Origin: Coenobita brevimanus
Taxonomy: Eukaryota > Arthropoda > Malacostraca > Decapoda > Coenobitidae
Direction: 5' to 3'
Length of the DNA: 64,000 nt
Assembly (NCBI GenBank): GCA_032717465.1
Contig: CM064653.1
Span: forward strand, 34,839,603-34,903,602
Part shown: positions 11,590 through 21,755 of the stretch, piece by piece
Position numbering within the stretch: the first letter of the stretch is position 1
Layout of the letters: each line of letters starts with the position of its first letter
The notes under the pieces: generated by a model
Database searches by the model: none
The model's input: only the letters and a program-made list of their open reading frames with translations
Told to the model about the DNA's origin: nothing
Translations under genes and position numbers: made by a program

Positions 11590-12700
11590 ACCAAGGCTGA
11601 CACATGCAAGCATGTTGGAACCTTTGTAAACGATACGGCTCTTTACCATGGTCACTTTTCCTGACCCCAGCACATCATGTCCCCCCAAATAACAAAACTC
11701 GTCCACACACTTCAGAGACTCTCCAGCAAAGTCAGTCCATTCCCACCTCCGTCTCTGCATGCTTTCCCTCACACACTGCACAAATGAGATCAGCATTGTT
11801 TTTCAGCTTAATTCTAATACCACTACATCTCGTATGCACCCTATGATCACAAACACCACACAGGATAAGAGTTGTTTCCCAAACCCTAATTGCAATCTGC
11901 ACATGGCCATATCCCTTTGTATTGACTACTGCAACCATCCCTATATATCATCTCTTTTGTTTTATCTGCATTTATTTCAGACCCTTGTACCCATTCCATC
12001 TCACCACTTCCAGCATCTTTCCTTCACCTCCCTTTCATTCTGTGCAGTCAGGTTATCTTCATACAAACCTCCTGTTGAAGCCTAGTTGTGGAGTCAGGTG
12101 AGAGAGCTTCAGGCACAATGGTAAACAGTAAGGGGTTAAAACTGACCCCTGATGCACACCAACACTCACGGAAAACTCATCACTCAAACCGACATTCACC
12201 CTTACCTGGGTGCAAGCACCCTTGTACATTGCCATAGCCACTCTAACCAGCCACTCCTCAATCCCAAACTTTCTCTTTACCCATGTCACCATCTCCCAAG
12301 GAACTTTCTCAAAGGCCTTCCCCAAATCATTAAAAATACAGTGCAGTTGTCTTTTCCTGTTTATATATTTTTCCTCAAGCTGCCAGACAGTGAATATTGC
12401 ACCAGTGGTACCCTTTCCTTGGCATAAACCCAAACTGCATCTCATCATTATTCACCCTTTCTTGTATCATACCTTTCAGGATTCTCTCCATTTCCTTCAT
12501 TGTTTGGTCCACACATTGTATGCCTCAATAATTTCCATTTTCCAGGGCTTTGCCCTTCCTCTCTTACACGTGTACAGTCATGCTTTTAAATCAGTCATCT
12601 GGAATAACACACTCATGAATATAATCAAATTCATCAAATCAGTAAGTAAGCCCACTCTTATATATCAGAAGGCTTTCAACATCTAAGCAGTCAACCCAGA
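11590..12700 (-). pseudogene. LINE fragment with a cysteine-rich motif (copy 1)
   Basis: Minus-strand fragments of a non-LTR reverse transcriptase of a different family from the RTE-like one. Frame 12448-12059 reads KYINRKRQLHCIFNDLGKAF, KVPWEMVTWVKRKFGIEEWL and VGVHQGSVLTP. Frame 11938-11732 reads CGVCDHRVHTRCSGI then CAVC, a cysteine/histidine cluster that sits downstream of the RT in this family. Frame 11796-11473 has ESLKCVDEFCYLGGHDVL. The active-site region between them is broken by stops. A second copy is at 26610-28790. Confidence 0.75.
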
Positions 12701-13232
12701 CACATCTGCCCCCTTCCCCAGCTGCATCCTGCTGATTGCCCTGCTTATGAAATCAGCATCATTCAAAGGCCAAGGGCCAAATAATGTAGCTATCTGCTGA
12801 CTCCAAACCATGAATGAATGCAATGAATTTCAAATTGCATCTCATCATTATTCACTTTCCCTTTCCTTCCAGGACACTTTCAAACAGAACTTGGTCTTAT
12901 ATGTATTGTTAACCTGTGAAGTAATTGAGAAAACATGATAAGACTAGTACAGTTGCCCCAAGAATTGATGACAGAGTTTCAGATTGCTCTGGTCAGTCTA
13001 CGCTGCCATACATTCAGTGAAAACTTAGTGAACATAAAAATTCTGTGCCTTCATCACATCAGATCAGATAAAGTATATAGTATATCATGCTAAGAATCAT
13101 GTAAAATGAATAACATGGGGCAGTGATATATTAGAAGTTAACACTTGGGTACATTTCCCGATTCGAATGAATGCGTAATGTACTGTATTACACTGCACGT
13201 GGCGTGCAGTATAACTCAGCATTCCTGATGTA
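12701..13232. other. No gene recognised
   Basis: There is no convincing coding frame. Positions 12829-12875 repeat a phrase of the preceding LINE (GCATCTCATCATTATTCAC, also at 12436), so part of this stretch is probably LINE debris. The rest is AT-rich and unassigned. Confidence 0.4.
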
Positions 13233-13457
13233 CAGTAATCCCTGTACTATCCGGACGCCCACTTTCCGGACACCCCACTTAGCGGACATTGTGGGCCTGG
13301 ACCTTCAAAACCCAAAAATGGCCAAAAAAAGAAAAAAAAAATCTCCCCCAAAATCCGATTTTTTTTTTCCCACCTGTAATTTGAAACTGCCTCATGGCGC
13401 CGAACAGCTGTTCACACCACAGCCCCTTCACCCCTTCCTTCCTTCCCCCTCCCCTGT

Positions 13458-14003
13458 CAGGGTTACCATTTGGTATTTTTCATTACCAAATGTGGGCCAG
13501 TTTGGTAATGAAGAATTCGTTTGGTAATGAATCAGAATAATGCATTACCAAACGGATTTTTCACATGTATGAGGATAGACAGGATGGAGATGGTGGATTG
13601 TCTGCTCTCTATGATTAATCTGCTAGCCTACATAATGAAAATAATCAACATGCTGTTAATTATAAGGAGAGTGATTACATGTATTTCCACTTGTGTTTCG
13701 TATTCTTGTGTATAATGTCGTTTGCTGTGAAGCTATACTGGAGAGACAGGGTAGACAAACAAGAGGTGAGAGGAGTGAGACAGGGGTGTTTATTCTCTAG
13801 CCTTTGAATCTGACCATCAACACAAACAGCTGAGCATTGTGGGTAGCGCGCCAAGCGCAGCTAATTCAAAATACTTAACAACTTGTATATATAATTAGTG
13901 AAGAATAACTGCTAGCTTTACGAATTTGGTAATGAAAAGTTAAATTTGGTAATGAAGATTGAGGAGTTTGGTAATGTGGCCGAGTTCCAGTCTGGCAACT
14001 CTG
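13458..14003. mobile_element. MITE with repeated TTTGGTAATG motifs, possibly hAT-like
   Basis: It starts CAGGGTTACCATTTGG and ends GTCTGGCAACTCTG, imperfect inverted ends of the CAG(N)GTTRCCA kind. Both subterminal regions are built from repeats of TTTGGTAATGA or its complement (at 13489, 13502, 13519, 13541, 13926, 13943 and 13966). There is no coding capacity. I could not find a convincing target duplication, so the superfamily is uncertain. It resembles the element at 17561-18353 in organisation but uses a different motif. Confidence 0.5.
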
Positions 14004-14271
14004 CTCCTCCCTCACCACGAGTTACCGCCTAACTGCCACAACGTGTAGATGCTTATCACAATGGATGCTGCACGTGCTTGTTTTTGTGAATAAACTGCAA
14101 TACCTCACCACTAGACCATGTGGGCATTTACAGTGTTGTGCAGTGTTAAGAAATTAGAATTTAAAGTGCAAAGGATTAAGTGTGGAGTGCAAAGTGGCGG
14201 TTGAAACTGGCGTGGTGCAATTAAGAACAGAATATGCAGTGTTAAACAATTGTAACTCACAGTGCAAAGAA

Positions 14272-14846
14272 TTAACCCCTTAACCGCGGGGTGTCACTTT
14301 CGTGACGCTTGAGAGCAAGAGATCATACCACGGGGCGTCACTTTTGTGATTCTGTGTTATTTTGAATTCGCCCAGGCTTTCAAGTGGTGGCTTGTATCAT
14401 CTGTCAGTACTGCCAATGTCCAGCACTAGTCAGCACTCCTAATCTCATCTGTACTCCCATCCACTGTTGACAATTTAGCCATTTCTCCCTGTTCTTGACT
14501 CCCCTCCCTACCTCCCCTCCATTACCCTCTCCTCTCGCCTGCCCGGCCGTGCTACGCTAAGTAAATCTTCCCTGGAATTTTCCACTGATTTCATCCATTG
14601 AAATAAGCTCTGTGCCCTATTCTAATACCAAATAATATATACAAAAAAGAAATAAGGTAAGTGAGAGTGCCATACACCTGGAATTGGCTAATTATCACAT
14701 GACAACACCTCACGTGCACTCATTCGCTAATTTTCGCTGTTTATTTCCCCTTGAAATATGCCGTATAATCTATTCTTGTAATAAAAATATATATAAGAAA
14801 GGAAGGGAGAAACCTAAGTGATATTTACATTCACCTGGAACTACCT
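14272..14846 (+). mobile_element. Left half of a TTAA hairpin element (family A)
   Basis: TTAA at 14272-14275 is followed by CCCCTTAACCGCGGGG. Two palindromes follow, GTCACTTTCGTGAC at 14293-14306 and GTCACTTTTGTGAT at 14337-14350, 44 bp apart. The next ~500 bp match 30176-30770 closely, up to GGAACTACCTA, where both copies stop matching. No right terminus is found here; it appears truncated against inverted Tigger sequence at 14847. There is no transposase, so it is non-autonomous. Confidence 0.7.
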
Positions 14847-15400
14847 ACTCCCTCCTCATTGGCGTCCAGAGCTTTGCCATGGGCCTTACGGTTAGTAAGA
14901 CCATGCCATGACTTGAAAGCGAGAAGCCAACCCTCGGATGCCTTGAAGTCTGGGGTGTCGTGTAACCTTACGAACTTCTTGGCAGCAGCCTTCAACTCTG
15001 TACCACGCACCATCACACCAGCAGCTTGTTGTTGTTGGTACCAAATCAGCATGGAGTGGTCAATTTCTGCAAACCGGGGAGTGAACATAACCTTCCTCTC
15101 CACGGTGCATTTGGTCTTCGATGCAAAGTCACCCGTGTACTGGGTGAGCTTGTCCCAGGATCTCTTAATATCAAACAAGGTAGAGTGGGCCAGGTTGAAT
15201 TCACGGAGGATGCATGACGTCGACCATCCAGCATCCTCCTTCTCCGGTATCTCCCTCTTTTTCTCTAGAGTCAGAACCACTCGTTTTCTCTTCTCGGGCG
15301 GCGGGGCCATCATCACACACACGAGGAAGAGGCAGCAGAGGAACAACAGGGCCTGCAGCAGGTAGGGCACCACCGCAAAAGCGAGCATGTGGGCGGCCAT
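14847..15400 (-). pseudogene. Tigger transposase N-terminal fragment
   Basis: On the minus strand this reads from ATG at 15400 (hydrophobic leader, LAFAVVPYLLQALLFLCC) into MMAPPPEKRKRVVLTLEKK (ATG at 15313), the CENP-B-like helix-turn-helix, then RSWDKLTQYTGDF, the second DNA-binding part (WYQQQQAAGVMVRGTELKAA, SEGWLLAFKSWHGLTN) and KALDANEEGV. The frame ends there, so the DDE catalytic domain is absent. The leader is open and similar to those of the other three copies. Confidence 0.8.
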
Positions 15401-15695
15401 GATGAGGAGCATGCACTCACGACGATGGATGAGCAAGAAATGGGGAGGAGGCAGCGTCGCCCTGCCAGACATCAGCGGAACTGTGCGGCAAAACACAGCT
15501 GGTCTGATTTGTGCACCAAGTTCAAATTATGGGTGAAAAAAAATTGGAATTTTTTTGGATTTTTTATTTTTTTTTTTATTTTTTTATTTATTTATTTATT
15601 TATTTTTTTTTTGGGTTCCAAAGGCCTATGCCCAAAATGTCCGAGTAGTGGGGTGTCCGGTTATTGGGCATGTAGGTAGTGGGCAGATTACTGTA

Positions 15696-16585
15696 CGTAT
15701 GCTCCATAGACACAATCACTTCGCAATATAGTCACAAACATCATACAATAATGATATTTCAATCGAGGCTTCTGCCTCGGGCGGGATGGAGTAAATAGAG
15801 GGGGGTTTAAAGGGATGACAGACGGAGTGCTACCCTTAGGCCTGGCTTGTGGTGAGATACTGCGGATTGCTGATACACACTGCCCCATGCCAGGGCCGAC
15901 AGGGTTGCCAAGTGTTTACTTTGGATGCATCAAAGCTTGTTGTGAATTGGCCGAAAACTTAATTTTTGGCAAATTTTTTTCTGCTTTGGGACTCTATTCA
16001 TGTGTCTGTGCTTTTGCCAGGAAACACTCAAAGAATGTGAATCGCGTTTTCATGCCTGGGAGGGTTAACCCATGGCGTTGTACAAATTATTCCCGGGTAT
16101 TATAACAGAAATTATTTTATAAATAATAATGATTCATTTTAAATGTTTATTGAAGCTCTTTTCTTTTCAGTTTTATGCTACCAAAAGAAAATTATTGCTT
16201 GTTACCATACTAGATTTGATCTTGGCAAATTATTCTTGACTGTCCCTGAGCGATATTTCTAAAATTTCAATTAGGTCCGTTTAGGATTTCCTTTTATCGT
16301 CACTAACGAAGTGCTTCCTACAATTTTGAAATATACCGATACCCTAGCATTTACTTACTGTTTTTTGTAACAGTTTTACATAATAGGTTTCACTTTGTAA
16401 AGATACAGGTATAAGGAAAAGTATGTGCATTATCACCGACCGAAATCTCCTGCATACTTTGCCGTCACTTCTTAGGCCGATGATACACAGCTTTTAAGTT
16501 GAGGTTTCTGGTACTTGGTCTTGTGACAGCCACCTGTTATGACCTTTCCCAGGGAATTTCAGCTCTATCTTCCTCTCCACAGTGC
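15696..16585. other. Unassigned stretch with back-to-back TTAA ends at 16065
   Basis: No coding frame is recognised. The notable site is AGGGTTAACCCATGG at 16062-16076. TTAA at 16065-16068 has CCC outward on both sides, so two piggyBac-type termini may abut there. The rightward one (TTAACCCATGGCGT) is the same 14-base start found at 44337. The rest is AT-rich with no recognisable element. Confidence 0.4.
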
Positions 16586-16615
16586 ACCAAATGAGCATAT
16601 ATATATATATATATA

Positions 16616-16654
<39 letters not shown>
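16586..16654. repeat. (TA)n microsatellite
   Basis: An alternating TA tract of about 65 bp broken once by CTGTA. It lies immediately left of a TA-target transposon, as do similar tracts in front of three other Tigger-type ends in this window. Confidence 0.9.
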
Positions 16655-16657
<3 letters not shown>

Positions 16658-17277
16658 TAATCCCGCATATTTCGCGGTAGTTACGTTCTTGTAACCCCCG
16701 CGAAAATTCAATTCCGCGAATACTCTATTAACAATTGAATCTTACACTTGTATCCACCATGCTGCCCATCACACAGTCCACGTCCATACTGATTGCGAGA
16801 CAATTCGCCGTCAGACAATTCTCCATCGAAACATGGACGATTCCCCTTCAGAACAATTCGCACCCTGGACGATTCTCCGCCATTCTATAAATATACTAAT
16901 CAGTACTTTCATCAATATACTTATTATTAATTAATCAATACTTTAATAACTGTATTTCAGGGGGATCCAGCAAAGTCTATGTTCAGTAGTGTAGGTTCTG
17001 GATATTACTTATTAGTTGCACCTTTAGTCAATAATTAACTTGTTTCTTCCTCGCTGTAGTCGCCTTTGAATTATATTCTAGCGTCACCCATAGCTATCTT
17101 CATTAATGAAGGCGAATTGTTTTGTGTTTGTTGTGACTGTGAATTGTCCCGAAACCTCCATACTCATCCCGAAATACCTTCTTACAAGATTGAAAGCACA
17201 TACTCCATTATGAAGGAAAAACGTAAACACCGTACTGTAATACACAATTATCTACACATTTATTCACAAAACAGTAC

Positions 17278-17456
17278 AAAATAAAAAGATGCATTAACTG
17301 GTGATAGCAAACACTCGCACGGTCGTTTCTTAGCTTGTCCAGTAACACAATTTTCTCTGCTAAGGTCATAACTTTTGTTGATCGTTTTGTCACTTTGGAG
17401 TTCTTACTAATTGTATTATTAGCCTTTGGTGAGGCTGGCTTACGTCCTGGGGCCAT
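17278..17456 (-). pseudogene. Tigger-type transposase N-terminal fragment
   Basis: From ATG at 17456 on the minus strand the protein reads MAPGRKPASPKANN, then KRSTKVMTLAEKIVLLDKL and RNDRAS. A basic leader followed by a TLAEKIVLLDKL helix is typical of the first CENP-B-like helix-turn-helix of Tigger/jerky transposases. The recognisable part ends after about 50 residues and no DDE domain follows. It is a remnant of the transposase of the enclosing element. Confidence 0.65.
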
Positions 17457-17797
17457 GTGGAAAGCAAGTGGGAGGCAAGAGGCTCATATCATAGTGTGGT
17501 TACAAGCACACCAGCCACTTAAGACAGTCAGGCGTGGACTGAGGAATGAGGGACAGAGAGCAGTGTTGCCATATCCAAACAACGAAATTATGCTAGGGCA
17601 ATGAAAAAATTATGCTAGATTGAGCAAATTTGTTCCAAGTAAAAAATGAATTATGCTAACTTGAAGCTAAATGATAAAATTCTATACATATTCGTGCAAC
17701 ATATTAATTATGTATTGTTTACTATGAAAATATTAAAATGAACCTACATACAGTAAGAGGATAAATATCGGTATCTGCCCATACTGCTTTTTCCTAC

Positions 17798-18037
17798 GAA
17801 ACTTACGTTTTTCTGATGGATTTTGATGTGATTCATTCGATTTTGAGCATCATTTCCGTCGGAAATAACCAGATTTTGAGATATGACCCCTCCCATCCCC
17901 CTGAAATAATGGGGGATCTTTGGGGAATCGGGGGTTATAGGGAGGGGGGGAAACACAGTAAATGGTCATTTCCGACTGAAATGAAGCTGAAAATCGAATG
18001 AATCATACCAAAATCCATCGGAAAAAACCTAGGTTTC
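17798..18037. repeat. Foldback with ~70-bp arms
   Basis: The arms start GAAACTTACGTTTTTCTGAT (17798) and end ATCGGAAAAAACCTAGGTTTC (18037). GATTCATTCGATTTT at 17831 pairs with AAAATCGAATGAATC at 17990, and TCGGAAATAACC pairs with GGTCATTTCCGA. The pairing is nearly perfect over about 70 bp with a ~95-bp loop. It is probably a small MITE inserted in the hAT-like element. Confidence 0.8.
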
Positions 18038-18064
18038 ATGGGTAAAGTACAAAGCTCAAACTTA

Positions 18065-18113
18065 TCCTAACCTAACCGAACCTAACCTAAAACCTAACCT
18101 AACCTAACCTAAT
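18065..18113 (-). repeat. Interstitial TTAGG-type telomere-like tract
   Basis: About ten CCTAA units, two of them altered (CCGAA and CCTAAAA), i.e. TTAGG on the minus strand, the arthropod telomere motif. It is internal to a MITE, so it is not a chromosome end. A (TC)n tract follows at 18172-18191. Confidence 0.75.
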
Positions 18114-18570
18114 CCAACCCAACCAAGCCCAAACTGAAAGTAACCAACTATTCAAACATCTTACCTTATTCGTCTCTCTCTCTCTCTCTCTGATTTGTAG
18201 CTTTTATAAAATTATTCCAAAAATATTCCATTCCATTCTAAATTATGCTAGAATGATTCTAAAACTTCTTATATGCTAAAAAATATTCCAGACTCGAAAA
18301 TTTGATCAAAATTATGCTAAAAGAATAAAATTATGCTAGATATGGTAACACTGGCAGAGGGGCCACGGGAAAGGGACAGAGGGTGGTGTGAGTTTACCGC
18401 GCTACAATTGGAAGCTGCGGGAATTTCAAATTTTTTGTTTTCTGCATATTCAAGGATATTTTTGTTGAACTTATTAATGCTAAGAAAATCTGCGAGAGGG
18501 CAAAACCGTAGACAAAAAATCCGCAAAAAATGCGGGATTACTGTACATATACATATTTTTTTTCACCAGA

Positions 18571-18740
18571 GACCATAATCCCGTAAGGGGTGGCCATTTG
18601 ACTTTGAGTTATTTGTTTTTACAGGGAGGGGCACTAACCCTCCACCAACCCACTTGTTGACACTTAGGGAGCACGTATGGTTTGGTTATATGGTTACCAC
18701 CCAGCATTGTAAATGGTTTCTTGGCTTACAGGAAACCATT
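18571..18740 (-). mobile_element. SINE-like repeat with an RTE-like tail (copy 1)
   Basis: Read on the minus strand, a ~165-bp body ends in GCCACCCCTTACGGGATTATGG. That resembles the 3' end of the RTE-like LINEs (GGCCACCC, then GGGATT, then a TAGA tail). A second copy is at 28190-28378. Shared strings include CTGTAAGCCA and GGTGGTAACCATAT. It has no coding capacity. No clear tRNA-like A and B boxes were seen, so it may instead be a LINE-derived fragment. Confidence 0.5.
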
Positions 18741-19297
18741 TGGCATGTCACTCAATTTAAAGCCACCTGTAAAGGAAAGAAAAGCAATAAGAAGTGACAA
18801 GAAAGATGGGAAAAGTAGGAAGAGAGGAGGGCAGGCACAGAAAAGGAATGCGAAAGGCTAAGGAAGAAGTAGGCAGCACTACATCAAGTGAGTGGATGAT
18901 GGTTGCCAGCACCTACCACCATATATATATATATATATATATATATACAGTACCCTCGCGTCCAACACGTTTGTCCAGCACAATTCGCGTCCAGCACGGA
19001 GGGCAAAAAATAAGTACGATTTAATATGATTTAATTACAGTAATCACTCTAATATCTGGACGCCCAATAACCGAACATCCCCACTACCCAGACCTAATCG
19101 TCCTGGGATCCAACATTCCCAAAATGGTCCGAAAACCCAAAAAAATAAAAAAAATAAATGATTTTTTCCCGTCCGTAATTTGAACTTGCCGCGGGAGAGC
19201 ATTGTTTTGGCGCATCATTCCTCCGACGTCCGATAGAGCGCCGCTGCATCCTCCCCACTTCCCGCCTGTCTCTCACCGCGAGTGTACACTCCTTGTA

Positions 19298-21286
19298 ATG
19301 GCTGCCCACGTGATCGCTTTTGTGGTGGTGCCCTACCTGCTGCAGGGCCTCCTGCTGCTCTCGGGCCTCCTCTTAGTGTGTGTGATGATGGCCCCACCAC
19401 CTGAGAAAAGGAAGAGAGTGGTGTTCACTCTGGAAAAGAAGAGGGAGATATTGGAGAAAGTTGATGCGGGTTGGTCTTCTTCCCGCATTCTCCGTGAGTA
19501 CAACCTGGCCCGGTCGACTTTGTTCGATATCAAACGTTCCCGAGACATACTCATGCAGTACACGGCTGACTTCTTGTCGAGAAGCAAACGCAGCGTGGAG
19601 AGGAAGGTTATGTTTACCCCCAAGTTTGCAGAAATTGACCGATCCACCTTGATTTGGTATCGACAGCAACGTGCAGCTGGTGTGAAGGTACGTGGAACGG
19701 AGCTGAAGGCTGCTGCTGAGAAGTTCGCAAGGCTTCACGATGCCCTAGACTTCAAGGCATCCGAGGGTTGGCTCTTCGCGTTCAAGTTGCGACATGGCCT
19801 TACCAACCGTAAAGCACATGGCGAAGCATTGGACGCTAACGAGGATGGAGTGGACGAGTTTCGGCACAAGGTGAAAGGCTTGATCGACAGGGAGGGCCTA
19901 ACTCTCGGTCAAGTCTACAACGCTGACGAAACTGGCCTATTCTATCGCTCGCTGCCAACGAACACTCTAGCCGAGGAGACGAAGAAGTGTGTACCTGGCC
20001 GCAAGCTTTCCAAGGAATGGATATCTCCTTTGTGTTGTGCCAGTGCTAACGGCATGCACTGGCTTAAGCCCATTGTTGTTGGCCTTGCAAAGCAGCCTCG
20101 GTGCCTTCGTGGGGTGATGGATGTCCTTTCTGTCATCTGGTACCATTCTTTGAAGGCATGGTTCACAGCTGTGATCTTCAAAGACTGGTTTCACCGTCAC
20201 TTCGTCAAGGAGGTCATCCATTACCAGACAAAGACACTGGGAATCCCTCGCGACCAGGTAAAGGCTCTCCTTCTACTCGACAATGCACCTGCCCACCTGT
20301 GCGACAAGGACTTGGTTGCTGAGAATGGCCGTATTAGGTGCATGTTTCTGCCACCTAATACGACTGCTCTCATTCAACCCATGGACCAAGGAGTGATCGT
20401 GGCAACAAAGCGCCTATACCGTCGGAAGTTCCTGGACGAGGTGATGGTTGTTCTCGAGGACGAGGACGAGCGCAGGGAGGGACAGGACACACGAGGCAAG
20501 CGGACTTTGGAAAACCTTCGCCACTACAACATCAAGTCAGCGCTGTACAACTGGGCTAGTGCATGGAAGGAAGTCCCTGTGAAAACTCTTGGAAATGGTT
20601 GGTCTCGTCTGCTTCTCGGAACGGATGTGGAGTACGATTTTCTGGGCTTTGATGTGGATGACTTCCATGCACGGCTATGTATGCACAGCAACGATGTTGA
20701 TGTGGACGATGTTTGTGAGTGGTTGGACGACGACGAGGGCGATCCTGGGTATCAGACGTTGTCTGATATCGAGATCGCGTCTTCGGTTGCTGGTGTCAGT
20801 ACTGAACTTGAAGATTCCGACGACGAAGGCGACGATGATGCGGACTTCTCTCAGCAGGACACTACTCCAGCCATCCCTAAGCTGAGCGCACTCCGGGAAC
20901 ATCTAGAGTTCATCCTAGACTACCTGGAACGCCCGGACTGCAACAGGGAGATGGGGGCCTTGGGACTCGTGGAGGAAGTGTGTGCTTTCAGGAAGCGCAT
21001 CATCAATCGTCAGAATCGTCGGTCATTGCGTCAATCAACCATTGACAGTTTTTTCAGGCCCGTGACCCCCGCTGTGCCCAGCCCTGGCTCCACTCCGTTG
21101 CCTCCCCAAGACAGGCCCTCATGCTCCGAGCCACAGCCCAGCACATTAGCCACGGTGGAGTCACCGCTCGACGTGAGTTTGCGGCTTTCTTCAGAGTCCT
21201 CTGCAGTGGGTACGCCATCACCACGACCCAGCGATGCACCCCTAGGTCGCCTGCCAGTGATACTCTCGGACTCTGACAGTGAATAA
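19298..21286 (+). CDS. Tigger (pogo/Tc1-mariner superfamily) transposase, intact frame
   Basis: This enzyme would cut and reinsert the element at TA sites. From the conventional start (MMAPPP, ATG at 19385) it is 633 residues; the upstream in-frame ATG at 19298 adds a 29-residue hydrophobic leader. Domains in order: a basic CENP-B-like helix-turn-helix (EKRKRVVFTLEKKREILEK), a second DNA-binding domain (WYRQQRAAGVKVRGTELKAA, EGWLFAFKLRHGLTNRKA), then a DDE domain with YNADETG (Asp codon 19925), LLDNAPAH (Asp codon 20279) and QPMDQG (Asp codon 20384). The last two Asp are 34 residues apart, and all three are kept. An acidic stretch follows (20680-20860), then a Ser/Pro-rich tail. I see no disabling change, but activity is not shown. 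Confidence 0.9.
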   Translation: MAAHVIAFVVVPYLLQGLLLLSGLLLVCVMMAPPPEKRKRVVFTLEKKREILEKVDAGWSSSRILREYNLARSTLFDIKRSRDILMQYTADFLSRSKRSVERKVMFTPKFAEIDRSTLIWYRQQRAAGVKVRGTELKAAAEKFARLHDALDFKASEGWLFAFKLRHGLTNRKAHGEALDANEDGVDEFRHKVKGLIDREGLTLGQVYNADETGLFYRSLPTNTLAEETKKCVPGRKLSKEWISPLCCASANGMHWLKPIVVGLAKQPRCLRGVMDVLSVIWYHSLKAWFTAVIFKDWFHRHFVKEVIHYQTKTLGIPRDQVKALLLLDNAPAHLCDKDLVAENGRIRCMFLPPNTTALIQPMDQGVIVATKRLYRRKFLDEVMVVLEDEDERREGQDTRGKRTLENLRHYNIKSALYNWASAWKEVPVKTLGNGWSRLLLGTDVEYDFLGFDVDDFHARLCMHSNDVDVDDVCEWLDDDEGDPGYQTLSDIEIASSVAGVSTELEDSDDEGDDDADFSQQDTTPAIPKLSALREHLEFILDYLERPDCNREMGALGLVEEVCAFRKRIINRQNRRSLRQSTIDSFFRPVTPAVPSPGSTPLPPQDRPSCSEPQPSTLATVESPLDVSLRLSSESSAVGTPSPRPSDAPLGRLPVILSDSDSE

Positions 21287-21668
21287 ACAGCAAGAACTTC
21301 TCCACTAGACCACACGGGAATTTTGAGTGTTGTGCAGTGAAAAATCGGTGTGTTGTGTTAAGGATTTAAAGTTGAGAGAAAAGACTCAATAGAAAAGAAA
21401 TTTAACGTAAATAGACTTCTTTGTTTTGGCTTTGGAAAATAAAAAAAAATTGGGAAAAGTTAAAGTGCAACACTAAGTTACAGTGGAGCATTATTTGGAC
21501 AAAAGTGAACACTGTGAAGAGAACGGACTTCTGTGTGTTATTGACTAAGTTCAGTGCAAGACTTCAGGAAGAGTGTACTGCAAGTGCTTCAGGAAATGGT
21601 TCTTACTGTCAGAGTCCGAGAGGAGGCAGTTATTCATCGAGGTTGCCAGGGACTTGCTGTAAGTAGCC

Positions 21669-21755
21669 AGAATGTTTCATACTGTACTTTTTTCCATACT
21701 ATACTTACCAGAATGTTTCATACTGTACTTTTTTCCATACTATACTTACCTCATT
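21669..21755 (+). repeat. Two-unit tandem repeat in the Tigger 3' region
   Basis: AGAATGTTTCATACTGTACT followed by TTTTTCCATACTATACTTACC occurs twice, with a ~41-bp unit. The sister copy at 23210-26314 has three diverged units at 25859-25982, so the unit number varies between copies. Confidence 0.8.

Larger units (their letters stand above)
13233..15693. mobile_element. Rearranged Tigger copy with two 5'-type ends
   Basis: Both limits are CAGTAATC-type termini flanked by TA (13231-13232 and 15694-15695). The left end reads CAGTAATCCCTGTACTATCC and then runs into a CCCAAAAATGG/poly-A/GTAATTTGAA block. The right end, read on the minus strand, has the same block order (CAGTAATCTGCCC, CGGACACCCC, ATAATTTGAACTTGG) and leads into the transposase start. 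Both therefore resemble the 5' end of intact copies, rather than one 5' and one 3' end. Inside are a MITE (13458-14003), a 3'-UTR-like piece in + orientation (about 14040-14271), a TTAA element half (14272-14846) and an inverted transposase N-terminus (14847-15400). Confidence 0.75.
17561..18353. mobile_element. hAT-like MITE built on AATTATGCTAG repeats
   Basis: Ends CAGTGTTGCCATATCC (17561) and GATATGGTAACACTG (18353) are inverted repeats. Flanking octamers ACAGAGAG (17553-17560) and GCAGAGGG (18354-18361) match at 6 of 8 positions, as an aged 8-bp target duplication would. Subterminal regions carry many AATTATGCTA motifs (17584, 17608, 17649, 18241, 18309, 18330). Inside are a foldback (17798-18037), a TTAGG-type tract and a (TC)n tract. 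There is no coding capacity. Confidence 0.55.
16655..18543. mobile_element. Tigger-type element with CAGTAATCCCGCAT ends
   Basis: Termini CAGTAATCCCGCATATTTCG (16655) and, inverted, CAGTAATCCCGCATTTTTTG (18543) are flanked by TA. This is a pogo/Tigger-type TA-target element of 1889 bp. It holds only a short inverted transposase N-terminus (17278-17456) and a nested hAT-like MITE (17561-18353). Positions 16795-16885 contain scattered ACAATTCGC/GACGATTCTCC motifs. The catalytic domain is absent, so it is non-autonomous. Confidence 0.8.

Noticed and set aside
18065..18113. True telomere
   Set aside because: Short, internal, and inside a MITE with sequence on both sides.
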